64,000 nt of DNA, taken from Bradyrhizobium sp. Rc3b. Its GTDB lineage: Bacteria > Pseudomonadota > Alphaproteobacteria > Rhizobiales > Xanthobacteraceae. Each line of letters opens with the position of its first letter. The stretch's first letter is position 1. The position numbers and the translations under genes are program-made. The notes under the pieces were generated by a model. The model saw nothing but the letters and a program-made list of their open reading frames with translations, searched no databases and was not told the DNA's origin. The stretch is from positions 558,001-622,000 of the forward strand of contig NZ_FOUS01000003.1 in assembly GCF_900114915.1 (NCBI RefSeq), written 5' to 3'. Positions 43,285 to 51,929 of the stretch are shown here, piece by piece.

Positions 43285-44472
43285 CTACCCGTGATACGCG
43301 AACAGCTCGATCGGATCGCTGAAGCCGCGGACCTCGTGCTTGCCGACGTGCTCGAGCTCGAACTTCTCCTCCACCAGCTCCGCAAAGTCGCGTGACAGCA
43401 GCACCGTTCGACCGAGCTGCTTGGTGAGGGCTTCGAGGCGGGAGGCCATGTTGACGGCGGGGCCAATCACGGTGAAGTCGAGCCGGCTGGTTGAGCCGAT
43501 ATTGCCGTACATGACATCGCCGACATGGACGCCGATGCCGTAGTTCAGCGGCGCGCGGCTGGTCGCGTTGTTCCGCTCGTTCAGCGCCGTCATCGCCTGA
43601 CGGGCTTCGGTCACGGCGTGGAGCAGGTTCGCGCAGGCATCGGGCTCATGAAGCGGGAAGATGGCGAGCAGGCCGTCGCCGATGAATTTCAGGATCTCGC
43701 CGCCGTGCCGCGCGATCGGCTCGGACATCGCGTCGAAATAATCGTTGAGCAGATCGATGACGTCGTCGCGCGGCCAATTGTCGGAGATCTTGGTGAAATC
43801 CCTGAGGTCGCAGATCATGATCGCGGCGCGCACGGTCGTGCCGCTGCCGCGCCTGGTGGCGCCGGCGAGGATCAACTGGCCGGCATGGGAGCCGACATAG
43901 GTCTCCAGCAGCGTGCGCGCCAACCGGTTCTTGATGCGGATCTCGCTGACCAGCGCCAGCACCGGCAGCAGCTTCTTGAGCGCGGCAATATGCGAATCCT
44001 CGAAGCCGCCGGGACGGTCGGTCGCGAAGGTGATGAGATGCCGCTTGCCGAGCGTGTGGTAGAGCGGCCAGGCCACATAGTCGGTCAGGCCCTTTTCGCG
44101 CATCTCGTCGTAGAGGGCGTGCTTGCGGCCGAGCGAGGGATCGCGCTCGAGATTCTCGCGCACCTCGCTGGCGCCGTCCTGCATTTCGTTGGCGGGACTG
44201 CCAATGAATTCGGACCGCTCGCGGACGTCATAATCCACCCGCGCGATCTCCGCCTCGCGCATGCCGTCGGACCACATGAACCGGGCGCCAAGCCATTGCG
44301 GATGGTGGATCAGGACATGCAGCGTCGACCGCTTCAGCGGAATGCCCGCCTGCTGCAGACGGATGCACATGTCGGCGAAGATATTGTCGATGAAGCGTTC
44401 GTCGCGCGTGCCGTTGGTCAGCCAGTCGACGACACCGTCGGCCTGCGTGGCGTGGTTGTCTTGCGCGGTCAT
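43285..44472 (-). CDS. Adenylate/guanylate cyclase with N-terminal sensor domain
   Basis: 395 residues. Residues 1-180 form an uncharacterised sensor-like domain (GAF-like in feel: HVLIHHPQWLGARFMWSDGM, then HLITFATDRPGGFEDSHIAAL). Residues about 215-390 are a class III cyclase: IMICDLRDFTKI (first metal Asp), FIGDGLLAIF (second), and VIGPAVNMASRLEAL with the catalytic Asn and Arg. No membrane helix is seen. It would be cytosolic and make cAMP or cGMP in response to an unknown signal. It is one of three cyclases within 7 kb. Confidence 0.85.
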   Translation of the reverse strand: MTAQDNHATQADGVVDWLTNGTRDERFIDNIFADMCIRLQQAGIPLKRSTLHVLIHHPQWLGARFMWSDGMREAEIARVDYDVRERSEFIGSPANEMQDGASEVRENLERDPSLGRKHALYDEMREKGLTDYVAWPLYHTLGKRHLITFATDRPGGFEDSHIAALKKLLPVLALVSEIRIKNRLARTLLETYVGSHAGQLILAGATRRGSGTTVRAAIMICDLRDFTKISDNWPRDDVIDLLNDYFDAMSEPIARHGGEILKFIGDGLLAIFPLHEPDACANLLHAVTEARQAMTALNERNNATSRAPLNYGIGVHVGDVMYGNIGSTSRLDFTVIGPAVNMASRLEALTKQLGRTVLLSRDFAELVEEKFELEHVGKHEVRGFSDPIELFAYHG

Positions 44473-44585
44473 GTCCTGCCCTTCACGGCGGTCTGCATCA
44501 GGGCAGATATCGTGCCCCGGCTCCGCCGCGTCAACCTAGCCAGTTGCATGGATTGTACGCATCGGCCCGTCGGGGCTATCGCCCC

Positions 44586-45170
44586 TTAGCCGACGATCCG
44601 GATCGACCCCAGCACCACCAGACCCGAAACGAGCGCGAGCCTCGATGTCTCGGTCATTTCGATCCTGAGCGTGCCGTTGCCGGGGATGGCAAAATCCTCA
44701 CCATCGAGGCGGATGCGGCAATCGCCGTGCGGTGCGTAAACCAGATGCGTGCCGGCATGCAACGGTCGATCGCCGGCTTCCCTGAGCGCTTCAAGCTCGA
44801 TCTCCGCGACGCCGCGCCGCGCCATCAGGTTGACGACCTCGACCGGCCCGGCGTGAAGCTCCGTCACGATCTCGAGCTCGCCGGTGAAGCGCACGGTCGT
44901 AAAAGGTTCACGCTCGTCGAATTCCTGGCCCGGAGCCTTGAGCACCAGCCCGCGCCCACCGACCACCATCTGCAAGCGGTCGATGCCCGGCATATGGGAG
45001 AAGGGACCGGGCGCCACGATCGGCGTGCTCGCAAAACGCCAGAGCATGCTGCTCCAATCCTTCACCGCTGCGTCAGCGCGATGTTCATCCGCGATATCGG
45101 TGAAGATGCCGCCGCCGTTCTTCCAGGGCGAGCGGGTGTAGTCTTCAGATCTGAGCAGTGTTGCCTTCAT
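44586..45170 (-). CDS. HutD-family protein
   Basis: 194-residue cupin-like protein. The family's opening is seen as RSEDYTRSPWKNGGGIFTDI, and IDRLQMVVGGRGLVL lies near residue 65. HutD proteins accompany histidine-use genes, where they seem to limit pathway flux, but no hut genes are present here. I chose the ATG at 45170 because GAGG lies about 7 bases upstream; the frame extends to 45407 without a better start. It may be a solitary copy acting on a different pathway. Confidence 0.82.
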   Translation of the reverse strand: MKATLLRSEDYTRSPWKNGGGIFTDIADEHRADAAVKDWSSMLWRFASTPIVAPGPFSHMPGIDRLQMVVGGRGLVLKAPGQEFDEREPFTTVRFTGELEIVTELHAGPVEVVNLMARRGVAEIELEALREAGDRPLHAGTHLVYAPHGDCRIRLDGEDFAIPGNGTLRIEMTETSRLALVSGLVVLGSIRIVG

Positions 45171-45243
45171 GGCGGTCCTCGATGCGATGGCGATGCAGGG
45201 AAGCGCGTTCGCCCGGCGGGCGGCAATGCGTTCGAAATTGCGG

Positions 45244-45813
45244 TCATGTTGCGGCTTCCGCTCGCCCGGGTGCGCTGGCCTTGAGATGACGCAAAAGCGC
45301 TGCCGCCTCCGTCGGCGGCCGACGCTCGATCCGGCGATACGCGCGCCCGTCGGCCGTTCGTGAGACCATGCCGTGATCGCACAGCGCGCGGCGAAGCAAG
45401 GCATCATCGGCGAAAGCGTGCTGACGGTTCAGCAGCGTCTTCACTTCCGCCTCGGCCAGACTGCTCCGCGGCGGAAAGCCGGCCCACAGCACCCAGAGAC
45501 TCAGCTGCTGCAGGCTGTGGCGGGCCGGCCAGCGCAACAGCCTGCCGTGGTCGTCGAAATGGCGCGCCGCGCGTTGCACGCGCTTCAGATCGACCGCATC
45601 GACTTGTGGTGCGGGCGTGCCGCGGTCATCCACGGCAGTGCCGACCGCACGCGCGCGGAAATGCTGATAGTTCCTGTGTCCCGTCGCACGCGCAAGAATG
45701 TTGAGCAGCTCGACGTGACCGGGCGGCGACGTCCGCTGCAGCAGCTGGGCACGCACGGATTTCGCGAGCGCCGAGATGTCGCCCGCGACAAAGGCAATGG
45801 GAGTTCTGGTCAT
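45244..45813 (-). CDS. DUF2087-domain protein
   Basis: 189 residues. The C-terminal half is a DUF2087 winged-helix-like module (HFDDHGRLLRWPARHSLQQL, then GFPPRSSLAEAEVKTLLNR, then LCDHGMVSRTADGRAYRRIE). The N-terminal part is a helical toxin/antitoxin-like or regulator-like stretch (NILARATGHRNYQHFRARAV). DUF2087 is thought to be DNA-binding. The ATG at 45813 follows GAGG by 6 bases. It ends 73 bases before the hutD-type gene and is probably cotranscribed with it. Confidence 0.75.
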   Translation of the reverse strand: MTRTPIAFVAGDISALAKSVRAQLLQRTSPPGHVELLNILARATGHRNYQHFRARAVGTAVDDRGTPAPQVDAVDLKRVQRAARHFDDHGRLLRWPARHSLQQLSLWVLWAGFPPRSSLAEAEVKTLLNRQHAFADDALLRRALCDHGMVSRTADGRAYRRIERRPPTEAAALLRHLKASAPGRAEAAT

Positions 45814-46057
45814 GACCAATCCTCGATGCGCCGATCCGGGTAGGATTGTCGGAGGTCACCGGCTTACGACGCGGCACGAGGTTGGTGTCGGTGCGATTGA
45901 GCCTTGCAGGTTTAGCTTCCCTCGCGGGACGGTGACGCCTGGGTGAACTGCAGACCCACGCAGTTCCTACTATAGACGCCCGGCGGGCTCAAGAGCCTGA
46001 TGCGAGATGCGCGGACAAACGCGATTAGAACGCCAGATGTCCCGGACTCGGACGCCG

Positions 46058-48154
46058 CTATTTCGACGCCAGTGTCGCCACGGCCCGCCAGGCGGGGTCG
46101 GGCGCGGCCGATGCGAGCTGCTTGCAGCGGTCGCGCATCAGCTCGGCCGGACGATCGTGGCCGCGCCGTTTCAGCACGGCCTCGAAATCGGCGAGCGCAT
46201 CGGCAAACCGCCGCGCGCGATAGCAGGCAAGGCCGCGCTCGTAATCCCCGATCCAGCCGATCGCCTCTCCGTCGATGGCGTCTTCGTCCGCGATCCCGAC
46301 CAGTTCGTGTACGGAAAGTCCCTCCTCCCGTCCGTAGACCGCGATGCTGTCGACCTCCCGCGTGATGACGGCGCCGCGCGCCAGGCGTTCGGTCGCCTCG
46401 CCGATCAGGATCTGCGTGCCATAGGATTTGTTGGCGCCTTCGAGCCGGCTGGCGACATTCACGGCATCGCCGATCACGGTATAGTTCAGCCGCAACTCCG
46501 AGCCGATATTGCCGACCAGCATGCGGCCCGAATTGATGCCGATCCGGATCTGGAGCGGCTGACCGAGATCGTCGGCGAGGCCCGATGCTTCGATCCCCCT
46601 GCGACAAGCGAGCGCCGCGCGGCAGCATCGCGCGGCGTGGTCGCGTTGCGGCTGCGGCGCACCCCAGAACGCCATCACGGCATCGCCGATGAACTTGTCG
46701 ATGGTGCCGCCATTGGCGACGATGATCTCAGAGGTGACGTCGAGATAGCGCGACAGCAGCGGCACCACGCGATCGCCCAACCGCTCGGACAGCCCGGTGA
46801 AGCCGGCAATGTCGATGAACATCACGCTGAGCTCATGGACGCTGCCGCCGGGCCGCGCTTCGACGCCCTGGCGCAGCAGGCCGCGGACCAGATCGGCCGG
46901 GATGAATTTGCGGAACGCGGAGAGGCCGGACGCCATCTCGGCGATCGCACCCGACAGACTCGCGATCTCCTTGAGTCGTGACGGGTGGCGGCGCACCTGC
47001 TCCAGCGCGAAAGCCTCGACGTGGCGAAGCTCGCCGACGACGCGCGACAGCGGCGCGGCGATGACGGAACGCGCCAGCATCGCCGAGGCCAGCGCGGCGA
47101 GTACGGCGCCGATGGCGAGGCCGACGATCAGGCGCCGCAGCGTCGTCTCGACCGGGCCGAGAAATTCGGCCTCCGGGATCACGGTGGCGAGCGACCAGCC
47201 CGGAAACGGCAGCGGCGTCAGCGCGACCTCGTAGGCGGCGCCGCCGGAGGTGAGCCGGCTTCGCCAGGCCTCCTTGCGGCCGTCCTCGCCCGCCTTGTCG
47301 AGCGCAGCGCGCGCCAGCGGCAGCAGCGTCGTGTCGCCGCGCGCCGGATGGAGCTCGTCGGCCTCCTTGTCCGGCGCCGCGACGAGCTCGCCGCTGCCAT
47401 CGACGATGAAGGCGGTCCCCGTGCGCCCGACCTCGAGCTGCGACAGGAAGCGCGCAAGTCTCGTGTATTCGATGATGACGGCCAATACACCCTGCCGCTC
47501 CTGATAGACGTCGATCGGCCCCGCGAACGCGATCGACGGCCGCTCGCCGGTCGCGTGGTCCATCACCCTGAACCATTGCGGATCGTCCGCGGTCAGCCCC
47601 GCCTTGAACCAGGCCTGATCGGCGACATGGAATCCGCTGGGCTCGAACCGGCGATTGGCGAATTCGATGTCGCCGGGCACCACGTCGTATTCATCGACGC
47701 GGCGCTGGCCCGGATGATCGGTCAGCGAGATCTCCATCATCTCCAGGCGGCGATCGCCGAGCTTGTGCGCGGCGAAGAAGGAGCCGTCGGGCCAGCCGAA
47801 GGCGACCCAGGAAATCGTCGCCTGCGACTGCAATTGCGACAGGAACACGAACTCCCGCTTGTCGGCCTCGCGGGTGTCGAGCACGTTCTGCAGGAACAGT
47901 GTGCGGATCGCGGTATGCGCGGCGCGGGCCTCGTCGACGATGGCCGAGACCTCCTTGCGCACTGCCGCAACGATCTGCTCGTTGATGGTCGCGGCGAGCT
48001 GTCGGCTGGTCGCCTCCGCCGTTCGCCACCAGAGCAGGCTGGAGAGCGCGGCCGTCAGCAGGATCGCGGCCAGGACCAGCGCGGACACCGCAAGACGGAT
48101 GCTGACCGTCAGCCCAGCGATCGCATGAAGCCGTCGTTCGGGATCAACCTTCAT
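46058..48154 (-). CDS. Membrane-bound adenylate/guanylate cyclase with Cache sensor and HAMP
   Basis: 698 residues. An N-terminal helix (residues about 20-42) is followed by a periplasmic double-Cache-like domain (residues 45-340: FVFLSQLQSQATISWVAFGW, then FIVDGSGELVAAP). A second helix (345-368), a HAMP linker (VIAAPLSRVVGELRHVEAF) and a class III cyclase (about 440-620) come next. Cyclase motifs are FIDIAGFT, IGDAVMAFWG and NYTVIGDAVNVASRLE, with both metal Asp and the Asn/Arg pair. A short TPR-like tail follows. It would sense an extracellular ligand and make cyclic nucleotide. It is the largest of three cyclases here. Confidence 0.87.
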   Translation of the reverse strand: MKVDPERRLHAIAGLTVSIRLAVSALVLAAILLTAALSSLLWWRTAEATSRQLAATINEQIVAAVRKEVSAIVDEARAAHTAIRTLFLQNVLDTREADKREFVFLSQLQSQATISWVAFGWPDGSFFAAHKLGDRRLEMMEISLTDHPGQRRVDEYDVVPGDIEFANRRFEPSGFHVADQAWFKAGLTADDPQWFRVMDHATGERPSIAFAGPIDVYQERQGVLAVIIEYTRLARFLSQLEVGRTGTAFIVDGSGELVAAPDKEADELHPARGDTTLLPLARAALDKAGEDGRKEAWRSRLTSGGAAYEVALTPLPFPGWSLATVIPEAEFLGPVETTLRRLIVGLAIGAVLAALASAMLARSVIAAPLSRVVGELRHVEAFALEQVRRHPSRLKEIASLSGAIAEMASGLSAFRKFIPADLVRGLLRQGVEARPGGSVHELSVMFIDIAGFTGLSERLGDRVVPLLSRYLDVTSEIIVANGGTIDKFIGDAVMAFWGAPQPQRDHAARCCRAALACRRGIEASGLADDLGQPLQIRIGINSGRMLVGNIGSELRLNYTVIGDAVNVASRLEGANKSYGTQILIGEATERLARGAVITREVDSIAVYGREEGLSVHELVGIADEDAIDGEAIGWIGDYERGLACYRARRFADALADFEAVLKRRGHDRPAELMRDRCKQLASAAPDPAWRAVATLASK

Positions 48155-48380
48155 CGCTGTCTTCGCCTGCCATACGAGCCACTGACATTGCTCTACGCCG
48201 CCGGGGCTCGCCCGTTACGTCTGGCAGGAAATGGACGCGCGCCGCCAATGCCCGGTGGCTACTGTCTCGATAGACCCTAGGCATTGGCCTTCAAAGAACG
48301 CTTGCCCGCTAATGCCGGCCCAAGCGCACCGGCGGTCCGCCCGATCCAAACGGTCTCACGGGTTCGTGAGCAGTCTCGCT

Positions 48381-48404
48381 GTAACGCGGGCTGCGCGCGC
48401 AGCG
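48381..48404 (+). promoter_or_regulatory. ECF sigma-type promoter candidate of the bufferin operon
   Basis: GTAAC at 48381-48385 and CGAA at 48401-48404, 15 bases apart, lie about 60 bases upstream of the DUF2282 start. As I recall, Caulobacter SigF promoters before related DUF2282 operons show GTAAC and CGAA elements of this kind. No sigF-like gene is present in the window. The remaining 48155-48380 has no gene. Confidence 0.45.
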
Positions 48405-48462
48405 AAGGAGACCATGCGCGCGTCGCCTGCCAGGCGATGCCATCTCGAACAGGAGAATCTCG

Positions 48463-48768
48463 ATGTCTGCCAAACATGCCGTCACCTCGCTCGTCCTCGC
48501 CGGCGCCGTCTCGACCGCGCTCGCGACCCTCGCCGCCGCCGGCCCGCTGACCAAGGCCGAGGGCGAAGCTGCCGTCGCCGCCAAGAAGGAAAAGTGCTTC
48601 GGCGTTGCGCTGAAGGGCCAGAACGATTGTGCGGCAGGACCGGGCACCACCTGCCAGGGCACCTCGACCATCGATTTCCAGGGCAACGCCTGGAAGTTCG
48701 TGCAGGGCGGCACCTGCACCAGCATCGAGCTGCCGGGCGGCAAGAAGGGCTCGCTCAAGCCGGTCTGA
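48463..48768 (+). CDS. bufA: DUF2282 bufferin-type precursor peptide
   Basis: 101 residues. A signal peptide ([20 protein letters not shown], cleavage near AAAGPL) precedes a core with four conserved Cys: [21 protein letters not shown] and GGTCTS. DUF2282 proteins are precursors of bufferins, ribosomally made peptides whose cysteines are oxidised and cyclised by a DUF692 enzyme; the products chelate copper in the periplasm. The next gene is that enzyme. The ATG at 48463 has a GGAG about 10 bases upstream. It is the operon's first gene, preceded by an ECF-like promoter. Product chemistry is inference from the family. Confidence 0.85.
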   Translation: MSAKHAVTSLVLAGAVSTALATLAAAGPLTKAEGEAAVAAKKEKCFGVALKGQNDCAAGPGTTCQGTSTIDFQGNAWKFVQGGTCTSIELPGGKKGSLKPV

Positions 48769-48811
48769 CCGCCGGCGCGACGTCGCCAACAAGCACGAAC
48801 GGAGCAGCACG

Positions 48812-49729
48812 ATGAGCACGGTGATCCAGCCGACCCGACCAGCAGCCATGCCGCTCCGCTTCGCAACGCCCATCGGCGGCGTTGCCGGGACGAGCTTCAA
48901 GCCCGAGCATCTGCCTGATATCCTCGAGGCGGGACCTCGGCGTGGCTTCTTCGAAGTTCACGCCGAGAACTACATGGGCGATGGAGGTCCGCCGCATCGC
49001 GCGCTGGAGGCGATCCGCCGCGACCATCCTCTGTCGCTGCATGGCGTCTGTATGTCGATCGGCGGCCCTCGGCCGCTCGACAAGGCGCATCTGGCGCGCT
49101 TCCGCAGCCTCGTCGCGCGCTATCAGCCGGCGCTGGTCTCCGAGCACCTCGCCTGGTCGACCCATGAGACCAGCTTCTTCAACGATCTATTGCCGCTGCC
49201 CTATACCGAAGCGACGCTGGCTAGCGTCTGCGACCACATCGACCAGGTGCAGGAGGCGATCCGCCGTCCGCTGCTGCTGGAGAACCCGTCGACCTATGTC
49301 GCCTTCCGCGAATCCTCGATGCGCGAGACCGAGTTCATCCGCGCCATTGCCGAGCGCACCGGCTGCGCGCTGCTGCTCGACGTCAACAACGTGTTCGTCT
49401 CCGCCACCAATCAGGGCTATTCGGCGCTCGACTACCTCGCGGACTTCCCGCTGTCGCAGGTCCAGGAGATTCACCTTGCGGGCCATGCCGAGCAGGCCGA
49501 CGACGAAGGCGATCTGCTGTTGATCGACAGTCACGACGGCCCGGTCGCGGACGCCGTCTGGAAGCTCTATGAAATCGTCATCAGGCGCCGCGGCGCGGTG
49601 CCGACGCTGGTCGAATGGGACAGCAAAATTCCGGACTGGCCGGTGCTGCAAGCGGAAGCCCTTGCCGCACAGGCGATCCTCGACCGTCATCAATCCACAG
49701 CAATGGCAGGAGAGCGTCATGCTGCCTGA
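48812..49729 (+). CDS. bufB: DUF692 multinuclear non-heme iron oxidase (bufferin maturase)
   Basis: 305-residue TIM-barrel enzyme of the DUF692/MNIO family. Metal-binding residues are visible: RGFFEVHAENYMGD, LSLHGVCMSIGG, VSEHLAWST, LLLENPSTYV, LLLDVNNVFV, EIHLAGH and DSHDGPV, with LVEWDSKIP near the end. In bufferin clusters it modifies precursor Cys into thiooxazole-type rings and thioamides. I chose the ATG at 48812 because GGAG lies about 8 bases upstream; the frame opens at 48629 in the precursor gene. It follows the precursor by 43 bases and overlaps the next gene. Confidence 0.88.
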   Translation: MSTVIQPTRPAAMPLRFATPIGGVAGTSFKPEHLPDILEAGPRRGFFEVHAENYMGDGGPPHRALEAIRRDHPLSLHGVCMSIGGPRPLDKAHLARFRSLVARYQPALVSEHLAWSTHETSFFNDLLPLPYTEATLASVCDHIDQVQEAIRRPLLLENPSTYVAFRESSMRETEFIRAIAERTGCALLLDVNNVFVSATNQGYSALDYLADFPLSQVQEIHLAGHAEQADDEGDLLLIDSHDGPVADAVWKLYEIVIRRRGAVPTLVEWDSKIPDWPVLQAEALAAQAILDRHQSTAMAGERHAA

Positions 49730-50501
49730 ATCCGGTCTGTCCTACGCCGCCGCGTTCGCACCGGCGCTGCTGGATCCGGCACGCAGGACGCCTGCGATCG
49801 TGACCGGCCCGAACGGCAAGGCCGCCGGCCGGCGCTACGATGTCTACCGCAACAACGTCACCGTCAGCCTGATCGACGCGCTGGCCGCGATTTATCCGGC
49901 GGTGCAGCGCATCACCGGCGCCGAGTTCTTCCGCGCCATGGCACGCTTCCATGTTCGCAGCAATCCGCCGACCTCGCCGCGGCTGTTCGAGTATGGCCGC
50001 GACTTTCCGGAATTCATCGCAGCCTATGAGCATGCGCAAGATATGCCCTTTCTCGCCGACGTCGCGCGCATCGAGCGGGCCTGGCTCGACTGCTACCATG
50101 CGCGCGATGCCGCCCCGCTGCCGGCGGACCGGCTGTCGGCGGTGACGCCTGGCCGATTGGCAGAGCTGGTGTTCGTTGCTCACCCGGCTGCCCGATGCCT
50201 GCGCTCGCAATACGCAGCCGTCACGATCTTTGCTGCCAACCGCGACGGTGCACCGCTTCTGCGCATCGATGCCTCGACGCCGGAGGACGCCCTGATCACG
50301 CGACCGGCATTCGACGTCACGGTGCGCCGCCTTCCGCCCGGCGGCGCGGTCTTCGCGAGTAACCTGATCTCGGGGCTATCGCTCGGCGAGGCCGCGGCGG
50401 CGGCGCTGGACGCTGCGCCCGAATTCGACATCGCCGCGAACATCGCCGGGCTGATCGAGGCCGGCGCCTTCATCTCGCTCGCTTGCGGAGACCCATCATG
50501 A
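49719..50501 (+). CDS. bufC: DUF2063 partner protein of the DUF692 enzyme
   Basis: 260-residue DUF2063 protein. The typical start is SYAAAFAPALLDPARRTPAI, followed by RRYDVYRNNVTVSLIDALAA and AEFFRAMARFHV near residue 75. It is the standard partner of DUF692 enzymes and is thought to bind the precursor peptide and present it. The ATG at 49719 has AGGAGAG upstream and overlaps the DUF692 stop by 11 bases. It also overlaps the next start by 4 bases, giving an unbroken translational unit. Confidence 0.85.
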   Translation: MLPESGLSYAAAFAPALLDPARRTPAIVTGPNGKAAGRRYDVYRNNVTVSLIDALAAIYPAVQRITGAEFFRAMARFHVRSNPPTSPRLFEYGRDFPEFIAAYEHAQDMPFLADVARIERAWLDCYHARDAAPLPADRLSAVTPGRLAELVFVAHPAARCLRSQYAAVTIFAANRDGAPLLRIDASTPEDALITRPAFDVTVRRLPPGGAVFASNLISGLSLGEAAAAALDAAPEFDIAANIAGLIEAGAFISLACGDPS

Positions 50502-51034
50502 TCACGGACCAGCACATGACCACCGAAAGCGGACTGCCCTCGCCCTGGTTGCTCGTCGACAGGGCCAATCGCCTGATCCAGACGCTTGCCGCGCCGTCGC
50601 TCGTTCAGCTCGTGCTGCGCCTCGCGCTGGCGGTGCCGTTCTGGCGTTCAGGCATGCTCAAATGGGGCGGCTTCCTCAAGCTGAACGACAGCGCCGTGAC
50701 GCTGTTCAGCGACGAATTCATGCTGCATCTGCCGGGCGGGCCCTATCACTTCCCGGCACCGACCGTGATGGCATTCCTGTCGGGCTGCGGCGAGATCCTG
50801 CTTCCGATCCTGCTGGTGCTCGGGCTGGGCACCCGGCTGGCCGCGCTCGGGCTGCTGTTCATGACTGTCATCGTCGAGCTCACGGTGCCCGATGGCTGGC
50901 CGATCCACCTCACCTGGGCGGCGATGGCGCTCGGCATCATGGCTCACGGGCCGGGGAACATTTCGCTCGATCATTTGCTTTGTCGTATCCGTAGCCCGGA
51001 TGGAGCGCAGCGCAATCCGGGGCAGCTCGCATGA
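50498..51034 (+). CDS. bufD: DoxX-family membrane protein of the bufferin operon
   Basis: 178 residues with four helices in DoxX order (LVQLVLRLALAVPFWRSGML, then VMAFLSGCGEILLPILLVLG, then LAALGLLFMTVIVEL). DoxX-type proteins are regular members of DUF2282 operons, possibly for redox coupling or quinone use. The ATG at 50498 follows GGAGA and overlaps the DUF2063 stop. The last 14 codons and stop (RSPDGAQRNPGQLA) are read from a palindromic repeat that begins at 50991, so this C-terminus has been replaced or extended by repeat sequence. Confidence 0.82.
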   Translation: MITDQHMTTESGLPSPWLLVDRANRLIQTLAAPSLVQLVLRLALAVPFWRSGMLKWGGFLKLNDSAVTLFSDEFMLHLPGGPYHFPAPTVMAFLSGCGEILLPILLVLGLGTRLAALGLLFMTVIVELTVPDGWPIHLTWAAMALGIMAHGPGNISLDHLLCRIRSPDGAQRNPGQLA

Positions 51035-51077
51035 TGAGGCGGCGGTCCCGGATTACGCTTTGCTCCATCCGGGCTAC
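50991..51077. repeat. Palindromic intergenic repeat, family D (GTAGCCCGGATGGAGCGCAG type)
   Basis: The left arm begins GTAGCCCGGATGGAGCGCAG at 50991. The right arm, TTACGCTTTGCTCCATCCGG to 51077, is nearly complementary. This type is one of the most common REP units in Bradyrhizobium as I recall it. It overlaps the end of the DoxX gene, supplying its last codons and stop, and lies between convergent genes where it may act as a bidirectional terminator. Confidence 0.82.
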
Positions 51078-51082
51078 AGACC

Positions 51083-51928
51083 TCACATCCCACTGAGACC
51101 GCTATCCACTGCGAGCGTCTGCGCGGTGACGTAGACACTCTCGTCCGACAGGAAGAACAGCACCGCATAGGCGATCTCCCAGGCCGTGGCCTGGCGGCCG
51201 AACGGGACGCGGCCCTTGCCGCGGTTGGGGCGGCCGGCGCCGGCTTCGCGACCGTTTGGGGTATCGACCAGACCGGGATAGACGAGGTTGGCGCGGATGC
51301 CGCGGCGCGATCCCAGATGGGCGATGTTGCGCATCAGGCCGCCGAGCGCGGCCTTGGAGGAATCGTACACCGCCATCTGCGATCCAGCCTTCAAGGCGGC
51401 GATCGAGGAGATGAAGACGACCGAGCCGCCATTGTCGAATCGCGGCAGCGCGGCGCGGCAGCACAGCATGGGACCGCGGACATTGACGTCGTAGATCCTG
51501 TTCCACCCCTCGGGGCTGACGTTATCGAGGCCGGTTTTGCCGAAGGTGCCGATGTTCAGAACCATGCCATCAAGGCCGCCCATGGCGCGATGGGCTTCCT
51601 CGATCATGCGCTGGACGTCAGCCTCGGACGTCACGTCGGCCACGATGGCAAAGCCCTCGCCGCCTTCATCGGTGATGTGCTTGACGGTCTGCTGCGCGGA
51701 GGCATGGTTGAGGTCGGCCACCGCGACCCTCGCGCCCTCGCGTGCGCACAAAATGCTCATGGCGCGGCCGTTGCCGATCGGGTCGGTTGAGGCATCGAAT
51801 ACGCGCTGGCCGCCTCCGACGATCAGGATGCGGCGTCCTTTCAACCGTCCCCTGCCCGGCGCTTCGCCAAGCGACTCCGCACTCGGCGGCCGGACATAGC
51901 GCTCCGGCTTGCTCTCGGTCTCCGTCAT
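51083..51928 (-). CDS. SDR-family oxidoreductase
   Basis: 281-residue classical short-chain dehydrogenase. Cofactor motif RILIVGGGQRVFDAS (a modified Gly motif), then FISSIAAL with catalytic Ser and MAVYDSSKAALGGLM with Tyr-x-x-x-Lys. The C-terminus is YVTAQTLAVDSGLSGM. It reduces or oxidises a carbonyl/alcohol with NAD(P). I chose the ATG at 51928 after GGCTGAG; the frame starts at 51958. It is the last gene of the operon TetR, CMD, SDR. Confidence 0.87.
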   Translation of the reverse strand: MTETESKPERYVRPPSAESLGEAPGRGRLKGRRILIVGGGQRVFDASTDPIGNGRAMSILCAREGARVAVADLNHASAQQTVKHITDEGGEGFAIVADVTSEADVQRMIEEAHRAMGGLDGMVLNIGTFGKTGLDNVSPEGWNRIYDVNVRGPMLCCRAALPRFDNGGSVVFISSIAALKAGSQMAVYDSSKAALGGLMRNIAHLGSRRGIRANLVYPGLVDTPNGREAGAGRPNRGKGRVPFGRQATAWEIAYAVLFFLSDESVYVTAQTLAVDSGLSGM

Positions 51929-51929
51929 C

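Noticed and set aside
42498..43466. A 322-codon minus-strand frame over the small genes at 42613 and 42949.
   Set aside because: No domain or ribosome site; the two small plus-strand genes each have a ribosome site and conserved or secreted features.
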